Positions 42,151 through 53,928 of a stretch of 64,000 nt of DNA are shown here, piece after piece (positions within the stretch are counted from its first letter, which is position 1; every line of letters begins with the position of its first letter). A model generated the notes under the pieces. It was not told the DNA's origin. It saw only the letters and a list, made by a program, of their open reading frames with translations, and did not search any database. The translations under genes were made by a program, and so were the position numbers. Source of the stretch: Ypsolopha sequella (taxonomy: Eukaryota; Arthropoda; Insecta; Lepidoptera; Ypsolophidae). The stretch is taken from positions 4,250,229-4,314,228 of the forward strand of contig OW203988.1 in assembly GCA_934047225.1 (NCBI GenBank). Direction: 5' to 3'.

Positions 42151-42542
42151 TTTTCAATGCAAGTGCTCGTAAAGACCTACTTTTTATGCATCAAAACCGA
42201 ACAGAAAGTCGATTATTTTGCCCTAGGGCTTTATTATTATTATTTTTTTATTTATTTGCAATGGTTGGCTAACCTGCAGCCTTTCCTGTGTACCATAGAT
42301 GTTATACTTTTTTTCCACTGTTTAACGGCTCTGAATACAGTCTTTTTGAGCCAATCTTAATTTAAAGTTCACAAGATTATATTTGTTTTCATTTCCTCAC
42401 AATATGCATTGAAAAACGTAGTATGATACACGGGCGTAAAAGCAATAAATTACTCGGTTACGTTTAAAACACTCGCTACGCTCGTGTTTTAAATCGTCCT
42501 CGTAATTTATTCCTTTTCGCTCTTGTAGCATAAACTACTATT
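42151..42542 (-). mobile_element. Fold-back element, family K, copy 3
   Basis: Reverse complement of the 24216 copy, same 392-bp length, from 'TTTTCAATGCAAGTGCTCGT' to 'GCATAAACTACTATT'. Confidence 0.8.
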
Positions 42543-42721
42543 ATTTATTTATTTATTAGGAGCACCAATGTTACATACACAATAGAAGCAGTCAGTTTTC
42601 GTACGTAGAAATGCAGGGTGTGAGTAAAGTGCGATACACTGCTTGTCTACCTTATCTTAGGGTACTATGTGTGCATACCAATAATATGATTGCCTGCAAA
42701 ACTTCAATTATAACTATTTTT

Positions 42722-42920
42722 GAACGAGCGAGCGAAGCTACTTGAACACTTTGAACAGTCCGGGGTTTGTATGTACGAGTATGAACGTTTGTCCGACGAT
42801 AACTTGAGTGTCGTTGATCAGAACATCATGAAATTTGGTGGACGAGTAAATAAAATCTAATAAATTCGAACATGAGACAAATCGGTCAAGGGGTTGCCGA
42901 GACATGAGGCTGTAAGAGGG
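42722..42920. repeat. Interspersed repeat family W, copy 2 (reverse)
   Basis: 'CTACTTGAACACTTTGAACA', 'GTATGAACGTTTGTCCGACG' and 'AAATCGGTCAAG' mirror 31420-31620. Confidence 0.5.
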
Positions 42921-44777
42921 GTTTGCGAGTTCACAGTTTGGGGCGAACAACTTATCTATTTTAAACACAGAGAAACTATACCCGATCGATGGGTATAAAT
43001 AAACAATCGATCACCGTAACATAGACACTTATGTGCATATAGACGGAAAAGAAAGTATCACCTTAATGATTCCTTTTTGGAACAATATTTACTGGTGACA
43101 GATGACTAAATTTAGATTTGTCACTAATCTGCAATACCGTAATTATAATATCTACTCCCAAAAAATGTATTAGTCATCATATTAATCAAAATGATCTCTA
43201 ATAAATCATCAAATTAATGTAAACATAATAATGCTACATAAGCTTAAATTAAAGTTTGATCAGTTTTTTCTATAGCCTGAATGTAAGGTCTGCCTTCCAA
43301 AAATTCGTTTAATTCGTTCAATCATCAAAATTATAGATTTGTCACAGCTAATAAATAGATAAGTTACTAAATACTACGAAAAAGTGCGTAAAAATTCGTA
43401 AAAATGGGAAATCAAAAATCATTCACCAAAAGCCAAAAAATAGGTGCAACGACAATTGGCATAGATTAAATTATTTTAAGGTGTGTTAACTCGAAAACCA
43501 TTTCGAGATTTAGGTTTAATAAGCCGTATTTGCGAAGGTTTGGTTAAAAAAACCACAAGATGATGAATATTTTTACGAAAAGGCTGCAACTTACATTTGC
43601 CCTTGTGTGACGTCACTTGATTAATGGCTGTTTAGAAATGTGTCCTTTGCTATCAAGATAAATTTATAATAATTTGCTTTAGACTAATTTGACAGCTAGA
43701 TGACAGATGAGTAGACAGACAGAGACAGACCACTTTTTTTTTAAGCAATCACACATCACAATCAGTATAATGTCTAAAATTCTCAAGTGACAAGGTCATC
43801 GGACAATTCTTTACAAAATCATAAAAAAGTAATGGTCAATACATATAGCAAAATAATGAAAACCATGTCCTAAAATGACGTAAATTCATCGAAAAAAATT
43901 AAAAATAAAATCTTTTAAAAATTAAGCTATGGGAATTGGAGCGACGGAAAGCGTGTTACTTTTACATGTAAATACACTTAGGGGGTCGAGCAAAGCAGAG
44001 CGGAGCGAGGCGATCCTCCTAATTTTTACAGAAATATGATTTGTCTGGGCGTAAATGAATTTTTAGATTTACATTTTTAGCTTGTTTGGTGATTCAATTT
44101 TGGTGACACTTCTATTATTTTGAAACCCTAAACAATTTTATTTTATGATTAATATTAATTCCAAGTCATTCTTAATCAATATTTAGGTAAGCGTTTCGAT
44201 TTCAATTTAGGCGACATTTTCTATTTTAGGAACAAATATCATTTATTAGGTCGTTAAAAATGCATTTATTAGGTTATTGATAAAATCACACCTATTTCTC
44301 TTTATGTATTTAATTTAAATACTTATACATTCACACTTTAAGCGCAAAATTCGGTCACAGCACCTTCGTATACGTAATTTTGAAAACGTTAAAACCTTAA
44401 GTCCCTTAAGGGCAAACACACGGCTGAGGCTGTATGAGTGTATAGACATATTGACCCGGGTGCGTAAGCCTGTCAATACTTTACCTAACGAACTAGGGTG
44501 CACCTACATGTTTGATAATAAGTATGGATCAATAAATATAAAGTACAGTACATGTCATATTATTGTTCCTCAATATTTTAGAAAATACTAAATTTTTCGA
44601 CTTATTAAAGAGAAATATTACTGCCGCTGCCCACAGATTTGAAAATTAGTTGCTTGATAAAAAGAGTTTGTAGCAATAAGGTTGTCGTTTGTTGATGATT
44701 TTTAATTAAGTTGTAAAGAGCGTGTTATTGAAAATTAAAGCCAGAAAACTATTTGTTATAAGCGTAAACCCCTATTA
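42921..44777. other. 1.85 kb without a recognised feature
   Basis: AT-rich; a (GACA) trace near 43713-43730 is the only recognisable element-like signal. GC-rich 'GAGCAAAGCAGAGCGGAGCG' at 43988 echoes the flank of the palindrome at 41726. Confidence 0.4.
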
Positions 44778-45043
44778 TACAAGATGTAACAGAAAGGTGT
44801 AACCATATTTGAAGAGCTTATTCAGTCAATGGTTTAGAACAACTTTTACTATGGAACAAAACCTGTATATCGAAAAAAAAAATTTACTGTTTCATAGAAA
44901 AATGCATTGCCACTCGGCCGAAATGTATGAAAGGGGAGATTTTTTTTTGAGATTTCTGAGTTGGCTCCATAGTAAAAGTTGTTCTATACCATTGACTGAA
45001 TACGCTCTTCAAATATGGTTACACCTTTCTGTTACACGTTGTA
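44778..45043. mobile_element. Palindromic MITE, family A, copy 5 (266 bp)
   Basis: The longest copy: arms as in the other members, centre with 'TTCATAGAAAAATGCATTGC' and 'CACTCGGCCGAAATGTATGA'. The left end starts TACAAGATG (two changes). The 96-codon open frame across it is not a gene. Confidence 0.85.
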
Positions 45044-45439
45044 TATATACATTTTTCAAAACTCAATTTACGCTGTCTTTTCCCATTCTTTATACGTAGA
45101 CATCTTCCATTAGGTACTCAAACCTCTAATTGTACGAAATGCAATATAAATTAGAGAACAGACTCCACAACATTCGTGAAGCGTCCCCATTCTGAAATTA
45201 GGTTAGAGGTCCATTGTGTCTACTTATAATATACGTAGGCCTACTAAATAGATCTTTATCAACACGCGTTAGAGGTGAAAGTTGAACGTTTATTGTGTAC
45301 AAGCATCCATTAGCGAGCTCAGAGCTTTTAGCACGACATTATACAGCCTTAGAGGCTAATTCGGAAACATCTTACATTCATATCATGTCTTCATGTTAGA
45401 CTTTACTTATAGTAGGCAAAATTCATATATTATTCATGG
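45044..45439. other. Nothing recognised
   Basis: No shared repeat or protein motif was found. Confidence 0.35.
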
Positions 45440-45640
45440 TTTTTAGGTTACCTCTTAATAGAAAAACCGAACCCTATTTTTGTTGTCCGTCTGTCCGTCT
45501 GTCAAGACCCTTTTTCTTGGGACTCGTTATAGTTTTCAAGTAGAAACTATTACCTCGCATAGAAGGCTACGGCCCTATAGTGGAACGACCGCGACCACCA
45601 CCCAGCCAGAGAATATAAAGTATTACCACAGATTATATAG
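45440..45640 (-). repeat. Lepidopteran interspersed element, 3' part
   Basis: On the minus strand 'GACAGACGGACAGACGGACA' is followed by a tail complementary to 'CCGAACCCTATTTTTG'. Partial copy. Confidence 0.5.
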
Positions 45641-45666
45641 TAGCGTACAGCTATGGTTATGAGATG

Positions 45667-45850
45667 CTTACCTATTGCTACTGTAACTTACCTATTGCTA
45701 CTATAACTTACCTATTGCTACTGTAACTTACCTATTGCTACTATAACTTACCTATTGCTACTGTAACTTACCTATTGCTACTATGACTTACCTATTGCTA
45801 CTATAACTTACCTATTGCTACTGTAACTTACCTATTGCTACTATAACTTA
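45667..45850. repeat. 20-bp minisatellite, about 9 copies
   Basis: Unit CTTACCTATTGCTACTRTAA. The variable base alternates G/A along most of the array, giving a 40-bp second-order period. Little other variation, so it expanded recently. Confidence 0.9.
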
Positions 45851-46489
45851 AGTGGTTTTGTGTTGATTGTGCATTAATGTAACTAGGTAAAGATTTTTGA
45901 AAAAATAAAAAAGTATAAAAAAATATAATAAAAAGAAGTTCTTATGAAAAATCAAACTTCTAACACAATGGGAAAAAGTTTTATACAAATTGGCTCACCA
46001 TGAAATGCTATATAGGGTAATTTTAGTTGACTTAGAAACTTGAAATTCCGTTCATAGTTAGATCTTTTAGCACACAACTAGAAAAAAATATATATAAACC
46101 TATATTTATTAGAGTTATTTTCAGATGTCGCAGGAAGAGACGCTTTAACGTAGGTAAACGTATTTTATCGTAGATATAAAATATTATAAGAATAAAACAT
46201 TGCCAAAAACATTCAGAGAAAAAGGTATTGTTTTAGAATACGGATAAGAAAAGAAGCCAGTCTTGCATGAAAATGTATTTTATCCTCCACTTGAGCCGAC
46301 TACCTGAAGCCAAAAATAATATAAATATAATTTATTTTGTCAAGCAAAACGAAAACCGTCATATTTCTTCACTCTATATGAACACGGAGTTGTTTGTGTA
46401 CGTGGAAGAAACCTTGGGGTTTGCCTCCTTATTCTCCATATTTAAATAAAAGCTTATGGTAGAGACGGTTATTTTCACATACAAACGTA
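45851..46489. other. AT-rich stretch, nothing recognised
   Basis: No shared repeat or protein motif was found. Confidence 0.4.
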
Positions 46490-46565
46490 CACGTGCATAC
46501 ACTCACACCTGGCTCTCAATAAGGGGCAGGCAGAAACTAAAGATCTGCTACGATCCTGACATATC
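46490..46565 (-). repeat. LINE 3' tail fragment (family 1)
   Basis: 'GATCTGCTACGATCCTGACA' and 'GGGGCAGGCAGAAACTAA' match the minus-strand 3' end at 59560-59610. Confidence 0.55.
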
Positions 46566-46798
46566 TTTTATTTATTTTTATTCCTAGCTGATTCTACAAT
46601 CAAATGCGTCGTAACGTTGAGGATGTGCCGTAGTTGTATTAGTTCTTATTTCAGACCAAAAAATATATATTTTATTTAAGCAGTCTAAAATTATATATTT
46701 TAAATTCTATCAAATTTAGAAGGATGATATTCTGGGAAAATTTCGTGTACGTGAAAGGGTATTATTATTCAAACACGAACATTTTATTAAAATGCTGC

Positions 46799-47060
46799 CT
46801 CACCATGGCAGGACGGCTATATCTCACTATGGCAGGGTGACTACCTCACTATGGCAGGACGACTACCTCACTATGGCAGAGCGACTGCCTCACTATGGCA
46901 GGGCGACTACCTCACTATGGCAAGACGACTACCTCACTATCACAGGGTGACTACCTCACTATGGCAGGACGACTACCTCACTATGGCAGGGCGACTACCT
47001 CACTATGGCAGGGCGACTGCCTCACTATGGCAGAGCGACTACCTCACTATGGCAGGCCGT
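46799..47060. repeat. 22-bp minisatellite, about 12 copies
   Basis: Unit ATGGCAGGACGACTACCTCA plus CT, at 46805, 46829 and then every 22 bp to 47049. Variants are GGAC/GGGC/AGAC and ACTACC/ACTGCC. Open frames reading 'MAGRLPHYGRATASLWQGDY' arise from it and are not taken as genes. Confidence 0.9.
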
Positions 47061-47559
47061 TTATACTTATTTTTTATATGGCCTTTGCACTTTTAGATAG
47101 CGAGACATGATCTTGCTACGTTTCTTGCCCTTCTTCTCGGCAAGACTAATCAAATGGGTGGAGTTAGGCATACATTTACAATATGTATTGCTTATCTTTA
47201 TAATATTATTTGTTCCCTATTATTATATTTTAATTTCATTCGAGTATATTTTTTTATTAAATTTAAGTAAACCTAACATTTATTATTTCCTTGTGTATTT
47301 CCCAATATTATTATTTATAAAATAATATTAATTATATTATATAGACATTGATTATTTAATTATATTACATTAAAACTGACCTGCATTTAGTATATCTGAT
47401 ATACCCTCCTATAACCTACCTACATTACATAAATAAATATATTTCAAATATATCGCATTTCATTTAGTGAATCGGCTGATTAGTGGTCACCTGAGAAACC
47501 AAATCTACACCAGTGGTTTTCTTTCAAGCACTAGAAAAACACATCGCATTCGTGTCCCC
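47061..47559. other. AT-rich stretch, nothing recognised
   Basis: No shared repeat or protein motif was found. Confidence 0.4.
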
Positions 47560-47700
47560 ATTTTACTACGGCGTAGCAATTGCGTTTTTAAAATACTTAC
47601 GTCATCGTAGTCAGGACGCTACGAAACGTTAGAAAACGCTACGTCTACGTAGCTTTTCCGCTTTGGAGACTCACTACGTCGTAGCCTGAACGGAAATATA
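47560..47700. repeat. CTACG-rich repeat block
   Basis: Multiple copies of ACGGCGTAGC / CTACGTCGTAGC / GCTACGTCTACGTAGC in both orientations. Similar motif at 18206. Likely a fold-back or internally repeated element. Confidence 0.45.
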
Positions 47701-47780
47701 ATAGTAACCAACATGCAGGAACTGTTAATCGAATTTAATCCTAGTGGTTGTCTTTACTTCATTCCATTATGTATCTTTAG

Positions 47781-47948
47781 TTGCCAACTGGACTGGGTGT
47801 CTATCATCAAAAACATAGATATACTATCGAATTCCGATTGTCTAAGGACAGTTCGCACTTGAAGTGACGACACAGGTTCTGCAAGGCAATTCTGAAAGTT
47901 CAGTTTTTATCTATGTTTTTGATGATAGGCAGCCAGTCTAGTTGGCAA
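47781..47948. mobile_element. MITE with 40-bp inverted ends (168 bp)
   Basis: 'TTGCCAACTGGACTGGGTGT' and 'CTATCATCAAAAACATAGAT' mirror 'ATCTATGTTTTTGATGATAG' and 'GCAGCCAGTCTAGTTGGCAA'. Centre without similarity. Single copy in the window. Confidence 0.8.
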
Positions 47949-47989
47949 CAGTTAATGAGTTAATATGTTTAAAAGCAAATACAGAATGG

Positions 47990-48249
47990 CAGTGGCGTGC
48001 ATAGAACTTTTTTCCGGAAAAGCAAACAGAAGGCCAAGTTTGAGAATTAAAAAAATATAGAAGAATTTAAATAACACTTTGAAAAAAAAAAAGTTAATAT
48101 GAAAATGTTCACTCTAGGGTAGTCAGTGTCTACCCTGGCGTCATACAAACTTTTTTTTTAAAGTGTTATTTAAACTTTTTCATATTTTTTTATTATCAAA
48201 CTTGGCCTTCTGATTGCTTTTCCGGAAAAAAGTTACATGTACACCACTG
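47990..48249. mobile_element. hAT-like MITE, family C, copy 2 (260 bp)
   Basis: Ends 'CAGTGGCGTGCATAGAACTT' and the mirror '..GTACACCACTG'. Flanked by CAGAATGG (47982-47989) and GAGAATGG (48250-48257), an 8-bp duplication with one change. Same length as copy 1 at 15701. The whole element is an imperfect palindrome. Confidence 0.82.
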
Positions 48250-48299
48250 GAGAATGGCACTGAGGCTTGTGCCGACTCAAAAGATCCTGCGCAAGCCCA

Positions 48300-49510
48300 T
48301 AGGGCTTTAATTTAAATCTTTAGTTGTCAAGGAAGTAATGTCAGTAAAGAATTGTTCAGAGGCATTCGCATCTTTTTTATCTCCTACAACAACTTCATTG
48401 TTAATATTCAACTTAATTTCATTATTCCGTTTCTTACTCTTCCCAGTTTCAGTATTTTTGATATTCCATACTGCTTTTACTTTATTACCAGCCATTCAGG
48501 TACATATTTTTGCTTTTAAGCACACTGATTTGAAAATATGTTAATATTTATTCACGAATTCAGTAAATTCATTATAATTATTCTAGGATGTTATGTCATT
48601 AATTCGTGCAAGCAATTTCTGCTTTTATAAATATACTTGCTGTCGCCCAGTCAATAAAAGTGATTTTACTATGGTTAGAAACTTTTCGCAATTTAAACAT
48701 ATTTTCAAATTCTTTAGAAATTATGTTAAACAATTCTGTAAAGAGAGCGTTTAGATTACCTTAAAAAAGACTAAAATTTGGTAATTTAACTTCTAAGTTC
48801 ACTTTAAAACATTCTACTTTGTGGGTTATGAGAGGCCTGTAAAAGGCTTTTTTGGGCAATTGATTCACGCTTTTAATGAAAATAATAGTTTGGCCACTGT
48901 GATCAGACTGCAAGCGGTTAATAACTTTATTGTTTGAATATTCATAATCACAGAATATATACTATATTGTCAAGACATGTCTCTGTATTTTGTGTAATTG
49001 TAGTTGGTTCTAAGAACACATAAGACAAATTAAATGATTTGAATATAGTGGTCGTACGTTAAAATCTATCAAATAATAATTTTAGCACATCTTCCATAGT
49101 TTTTTCAAAAACATTGTAATCTTGTCCCGAAGGTCGGTAGACACAAAGAATTATAAATATACTCTTTTCTTTACAGGATAATTCTACTTGGTGATCTACA
49201 GAAAGTTTTACAACGTCTTTTCTTTCTTTTGCTTATATATTATTGTTGACGAGAATCATAGAGCCACCTTTTTGTATTGTTAATCTATTGTAGCAGCTAA
49301 GAAAACTAAAATTATTGACATTAAATTGAAAATTATGTTCAACTAAATGGTGTTCAGTTTTTACAATATATTTGTTTTTGATTCCTCTAAGAACAACTCC
49401 ATTGAAAGTATTTTGCCGAGAAAGTCCTGTATGTTTTGATGTACCAGCTTAACTACAAGTGGCTTTCCCGTTATCTTTAATTCCAAAAACAAAATTGTAA
49501 CAATTTTTTT
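48300..49510 (-). pseudogene. LINE ORF2 relic: endonuclease and linker region
   Basis: Minus-strand translation, with frame changes, gives an 'NIQ..L..KI...ELFLEE' opening near 49440, then 'VEHNFQFNVNNFSFLSCYNR' and 'LTIQKGGSMILVNN' (apurinic-type endonuclease region of non-LTR retrotransposons), then 'YRPSGQDYNVFEKTMED'. At 48495-48307 is the linker 'NKVKAVWNIKNTETGKSKKR' and 'IKLNINNEVVVGDKKDANAS'. No reverse transcriptase follows; the element is cut off near the hAT-like MITE. Non-functional. Confidence 0.75.
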
Positions 49511-50010
49511 AGTTTTAATAGGGACAAAATTATGAAAATAATTGTTTTTACAAATATTAACCTATTATGTTATGACTGGTACTAAAATTTTTGCTGTTAC
49601 ACACATTGTAACTAATTCAATACAAGGTAAAATGCATGCTTACTTTGTAGCTAATTGTTTTTTATACATTCAGTAATTCGATGATTCAGTATCTTAGGTA
49701 AAATTATGTTATAGAACCCTTCTTACAAATGGGCGATAAAATATAACTTGATTGATTGTGCTGAAACTTAAATTGTTAGTGGACAATTAGTTTGGACAAG
49801 GGACATCGGGAAAAGTTCAAGAAATTTCGCCTAGCCTAAAACACACGTATACTTTTGTTTTTAAAGGCCTGTCTGATATTGGTCTTTGCTATATTCACCA
49901 TTTTTAAAACAGCTGTTACCAATACTTTTTTTGTACTGTCGGCATAGAACAAACGCACATCTAACATGTTTACGTCATAGTATGGGATTTGGACGTTCGA
50001 CAATAAAGAC
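49511..50010. other. Nothing recognised
   Basis: Possibly the 5' continuation of the LINE relic, but no motif could be read. Confidence 0.35.
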
Positions 50011-50157
50011 ATTCGGCGCAACACAACTTAACTTATTTGACAGGACTTACCTTATTTTGAGCGTTCTGTCTTTGTCTTTTTGATACAGAAAGAAAAAGAC
50101 AGAATGCTCAAATTAAGTTTAGTCCTGTCAAATAAGTTAAGTCGTGTTGCACTGAAT
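50011..50157. mobile_element. MITE family D, copy 2 (147 bp)
   Basis: Ends 'ATTCGGCGCAACACAACTTA' and 'TAAGTCGTGTTGCACTGAAT'. 'CTTATTTGACAGGACTTA' is mirrored by 'TAGTCCTGTCAAATAAG'. Better preserved than copy 1. Confidence 0.8.
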
Positions 50158-50390
50158 CGACACAAATGACTGCTATAGTTTTAATGTTATCTGTATTTCC
50201 AAGTGCGAATATAGGCAGTGATAGTGTGTAAGTGAGAGGTAGATAGAACGATCACCATTTCTATTCCCAAGGTCTATTGACTCAACTAATACCTCTTTTT
50301 TAAGTCTGGCTCATAATTATTACGTAACCAAAAAAGTAAAATTCTCGGGTGATGTTTTTCCAATCCTAGTATTTATAATTATATGATATA

Positions 50391-51024
50391 TATATGTAAA
50401 CGAGGTGATTTACGAGATTATTCTCGGGGTTATTCATATCATATCATTTATTAATGTAAAATGAATAGCTTTAGTGTAATTTATTCAATTCAAATTCAAA
50501 TAGTTTATGTTGCAAAGTAGGTATATATAATACACGTTTCGCAAGTCAAAATTTAATCTTATAAAAATATATGTAATAAAATAATATATATGAACTAGCT
50601 TAAAGGTTTATTTAATTTATGTAGCAATGTATATACGATTAAAATGAATTAATAAAATGTAAAATGTAATTTGCCTTCAATTATACATTTAATATTTACT
50701 AATTAATAAATTATGTGAGTTTTGATCTCAGACTAATTAGTCTGAGGTTTTGATGAATACCATAGATAACAGAAGGGTAAAGATTTTGAAATGTCTGATA
50801 CGACATGAAAATTTTATCAAAAACATATTGAAGGAAAAGTGAAAGGGAAAAGAAAGAGATGAAGGCCTAGGAGAAAAATTCATGGATCAGGCGAAATTAA
50901 AAATTGAATCGAGAGGAGCGCAAGACATTGACAAGAGCGCAGCTCTTAAGTTAAATTGAAATTAAAAATGATATGATATGAATAACTCTTATAATAGTCT
51001 TGTAAATCACCTGGTTTACATATA
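50391..51024. mobile_element. Inverted-repeat element enclosing a LINE fragment (634 bp)
   Basis: 'TATATGTAAACGAGGTGATT' and 'TTATTCATATCATATCATTT' (50391-50450) mirror 'AAAATGATATGATATGAATA' and 'GTAAATCACCTGGTTTACAT' (50965-51024). Between them lies a LINE C-terminal relic and 300 bp of AT-rich sequence. Confidence 0.65.
50755..50945 (+). pseudogene. LINE ORF2 C-terminal relic (family 2)
   Basis: 'RRVKILKCLIRHENFIKNIL' followed after shifts by KGKRKR-RPRRK matches the C-terminal segment of the LINE at 35270-36140. It ends in GACAAGAGCGCAGCTCTTAA, also seen near 36126. Confidence 0.6.
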
Positions 51025-51325
51025 ATAGTCATTAAATTATAAATACCAAGAATTATGTGTTAGAAGTTTTTCCAATCCGTGATGGTGTATTCGCGTGCCC
51101 TGCGACAATTGGTCACGGTTAAACTACAGTGGGTAGGACTGTGTTTAGTTTAATGGCCTTCGTCATATTTTACTGAAATTACAGTCGACAGAATCGCGAT
51201 ACGGCTGGAGGGAACAACGGTCGGAAATCGTTTAGTTTTGTGTTTATTACGGCCGGACATTTCATTGTACCGGTCGCTTTCACGAAATAGGAGTACAGGT
51301 GCAAAATATACATCTTAACCCTCTT
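51025..51325. other. Nothing recognised
   Basis: No shared repeat or protein motif was found. Confidence 0.35.
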
Positions 51326-51610
51326 ATCTTGATTTAAAAGCACTTGTACAGTATTCTCAATATTTATTTATGATCAGTTTTTCTCCCAACCGGTTTCGGA
51401 TTTTACACAATTTTCAAGGGAAGATGTTGTGAATTTAAGAATACATTTATAGATTTTAGGTACAGGTTCTGAGCTTCGTACAAAATGATTATCATGACTT
51501 TCTTAACATAATGAATATTTTTAACAATGTGCAAAATCCGAAACCGGTTGGGAGAAAAACTGTTCACAAATAATAGTGAATCTACTGTACAAGTGCTTTT
51601 AATTCAAGAT
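51326..51610. mobile_element. MITE with 80-bp inverted ends (285 bp)
   Basis: 'ATCTTGATTTAAAAGCACTT', 'TTTTTCTCCCAACCGGTTTC' and 'GGATTTT' mirror 'CCGAAACCGGTTGGGAGAAA' and 'AAGTGCTTTTAATTCAAGAT'. 110-bp unrelated centre. Confidence 0.8.
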
Positions 51611-51814
51611 GAGTTTCAAGTTTCACCCAGTGCCGACAATCGCAAGTATAAATTTAATCATTCTCGCTAAAACAGATAGTGGCTCAGATCCATTTTACGG
51701 TGTTATTTCTACTGAAACCGTATTTTTACTGATCATACTGAACAATGCTATCAAAGAATCATGCTCATTGCTCATGTTTTTCATCGATGCTTAATTTTAA
51801 TTACTTAATGTGGA

Positions 51815-51875
51815 AAAAGCGTCTGTTAGGATCGTAGCAGATAGAGATCTATAGTATCTCCATCTACTATATAAA
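51815..51875 (+). repeat. LINE 3' tail fragment (family 1)
   Basis: 'AGGATCGTAGCAGATAGAGA' matches the 3' end of 17361-17725. It directly precedes the 29-bp array. Confidence 0.5.
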
Positions 51876-51891
51876 TTTAATATTTATGGAC

Positions 51892-52474
51892 AGTGTGATG
51901 CTAGCGGAGACCGGACAGAAAGTGTGATGCTAGCGGAGACGGGGCAGAAAGTGTGATGCTAGCGGAGACCGGACAGAAAGTGTGATGCTAGCGGAGACCG
52001 GACAGAAAGTGTGATGTTAGCGGAGACCAGACAAAAAGTATGATGCTAGCGGACACGGGACAGAAATTGTGATGCTAGTGGACACGGAACAGAATTGTGA
52101 TGCTAGCGGAGACCGGACAGAAAGTGTGATGCCAGCGGAGACCTGACAGAAAGTGTGATGTTAGCGGAGACCGGAGAGAAAGTTTGATGCCAGCGGAGAC
52201 CTGACAGAAAGTGTGATGCTAGCGGAGACTGGACAAAAAGTATGATGCTAGTGGACACGGGACAGAAAGTGTGATGCTAGTGGAGACCGGAGAGAAAGTT
52301 TGATGCCAGCGGAGACCTGACAGAAAGTGTGATGCTAGCGGAGACTGGACAAAAAGTATGATGCTAGTGGACACGGGACAGAAAGTGTGATGCTAGTGAA
52401 GACCGGACAGAAAGTATGATGCTAGCGGACATGGGACAGAAAGTGTGATGCTAGCGGAGACCGGACAGAAAGCG
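51892..52474. repeat. 29-bp minisatellite, about 20 copies, with a 116-bp higher-order repeat
   Basis: Unit GTGTGATGCTAGCGGAGACC plus GGACAGAAA. Variants (GCCAGCGG, CTAGTGGACACGG, GGAGAGAAAG) occur in a set order, and the block at 52186-52301 is repeated at 52302-52417, i.e. four units duplicated together. Not coding: stops occur and no frame is shared. Confidence 0.92.
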
Positions 52475-53928
52475 TGGCAAAGAAGCAAATATACTGTTAA
52501 TATCCACCAGATAAATTTGACCAAATATTTGGTTTGTCCGCATATCATCTCTAGGAAAATTTTGAAATATAAATCACAGTCTACACTCGTACACCCACGT
52601 TTCACCAATGATTATTACGTCCTAGCAAGTGGGTGGCCAGCCCTAAATTTGACAAAAATTATCAGTAGAATAATTATTTCCAGTGAATTATTATTTACAT
52701 CCGGTACCTACGGACTTTCCATTCTATTCAATTCGATTTATCTTTTCCCTTTTACATACGATTTTATTATAATGAATATAGATTTTGGCGTCTGTTAGCT
52801 CGGGCTAAGCGAATACAAAGAAAGGCGTACTGACTACAACCTACTTTAATCTAAGTCCCCTCCTACCTCCACAAATCGTCTATCTCAAATACCGCAACGA
52901 GACAAGTTTAAGCTCTGGCTTAAGGAGATAATATTCCTAAGACCTTTAATCCCTTGTTACTTTGTGACTCTTATTAAAAAAAGAATAGGGTTGAAATCGT
53001 GACGACAACAAAGAATAGAGACGAGAATTATTCCGTCGGAAAATGTGGTAGAGTATTTTTGGAGATATTAAAAATTTAAGCGGTGAATTAATTATGAAAC
53101 CCGCCCGTACAATGGCTTCAAAGTAACCGTTTTAATGGTAGTTTCGACGTTTTTATTTAATGGTAAAAACACACACTATTTCTAAACGATATGTATGTAT
53201 GTTGCAGGGTTACGATAAAAACCGAGTTTTGATCAAAACCCTAGAAGATATACCAAAACCCGAGATATGATAAAATAAAAACTGAATTTTATTGTATCCC
53301 TCAAAATACGAGAGAAGATATTTTTGTGCAATTAGGTTTCGAAAAAGCCAGTTAGAACATCTAATGAAATATCAACTTTGAAAAATTGTTTACTTGTCTA
53401 TTTATCTTTCCTAAAACATTGTTTACATCTAATGTGTCTTTGCTGCACATCAACTAAATCAGAAAACTTATTTCTTATGGAAAGCGTTTTCTTTGAATCA
53501 GAATGTCTTGATTTTTCCAAATAAATACAAAACTTATGTTCTATATTATGTGATTTTTTTTGTTAATTTTATCTTATTGCAAACTAGTCTCGGAAATTGA
53601 TCAAAACCCTAGGTCCGCTCTGGAATCAAATCTTCATTTTGTCATATTTTGGGTTTTGATAAAAATAAAACATTTGCTAAGATGAATATTATGCACAAGT
53701 TGTTATTTATAATAATATGAATTCAGATATCCGTAAACGATTTTCTTCACCGTAGAAAAGTTAAAAGTAGATACACTTCAGAAGACCTCTAGGATTTTAA
53801 AATATGACTTCATCAAATATTTTCCATAATTATCATCACGTGGGAGCTACCCAATGATGCAAAGGTCGAAACCATTGATCTAAAAGTGCAAGCAAAGCCA
53901 CAGACAAACGGCCAGTGTTTGCTAAAAA
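52475..53928. other. 1.45 kb without a recognised gene
   Basis: The 117-codon open frame 52445-52798 begins inside the minisatellite and shows no domain. 'GATCAAAACCCTAG' occurs at 53231 and 53599 in the same orientation. On the minus strand near 53560-53400 a reading 'EHKFCIYLEKSRHSDSKKTL' and 'QRHIRCKQCFRK' might be a decayed ORF of unknown family. Confidence 0.35.

Noticed and set aside
46851..47110. Two overlapping open frames of 81 and 71 codons with repeated peptide motifs
   Set aside because: They are translations of the 22-bp minisatellite; openness follows from the repeat.
52445..52798. 117-codon plus-strand open frame
   Set aside because: Begins within the 29-bp array and shows no domain or splice context.
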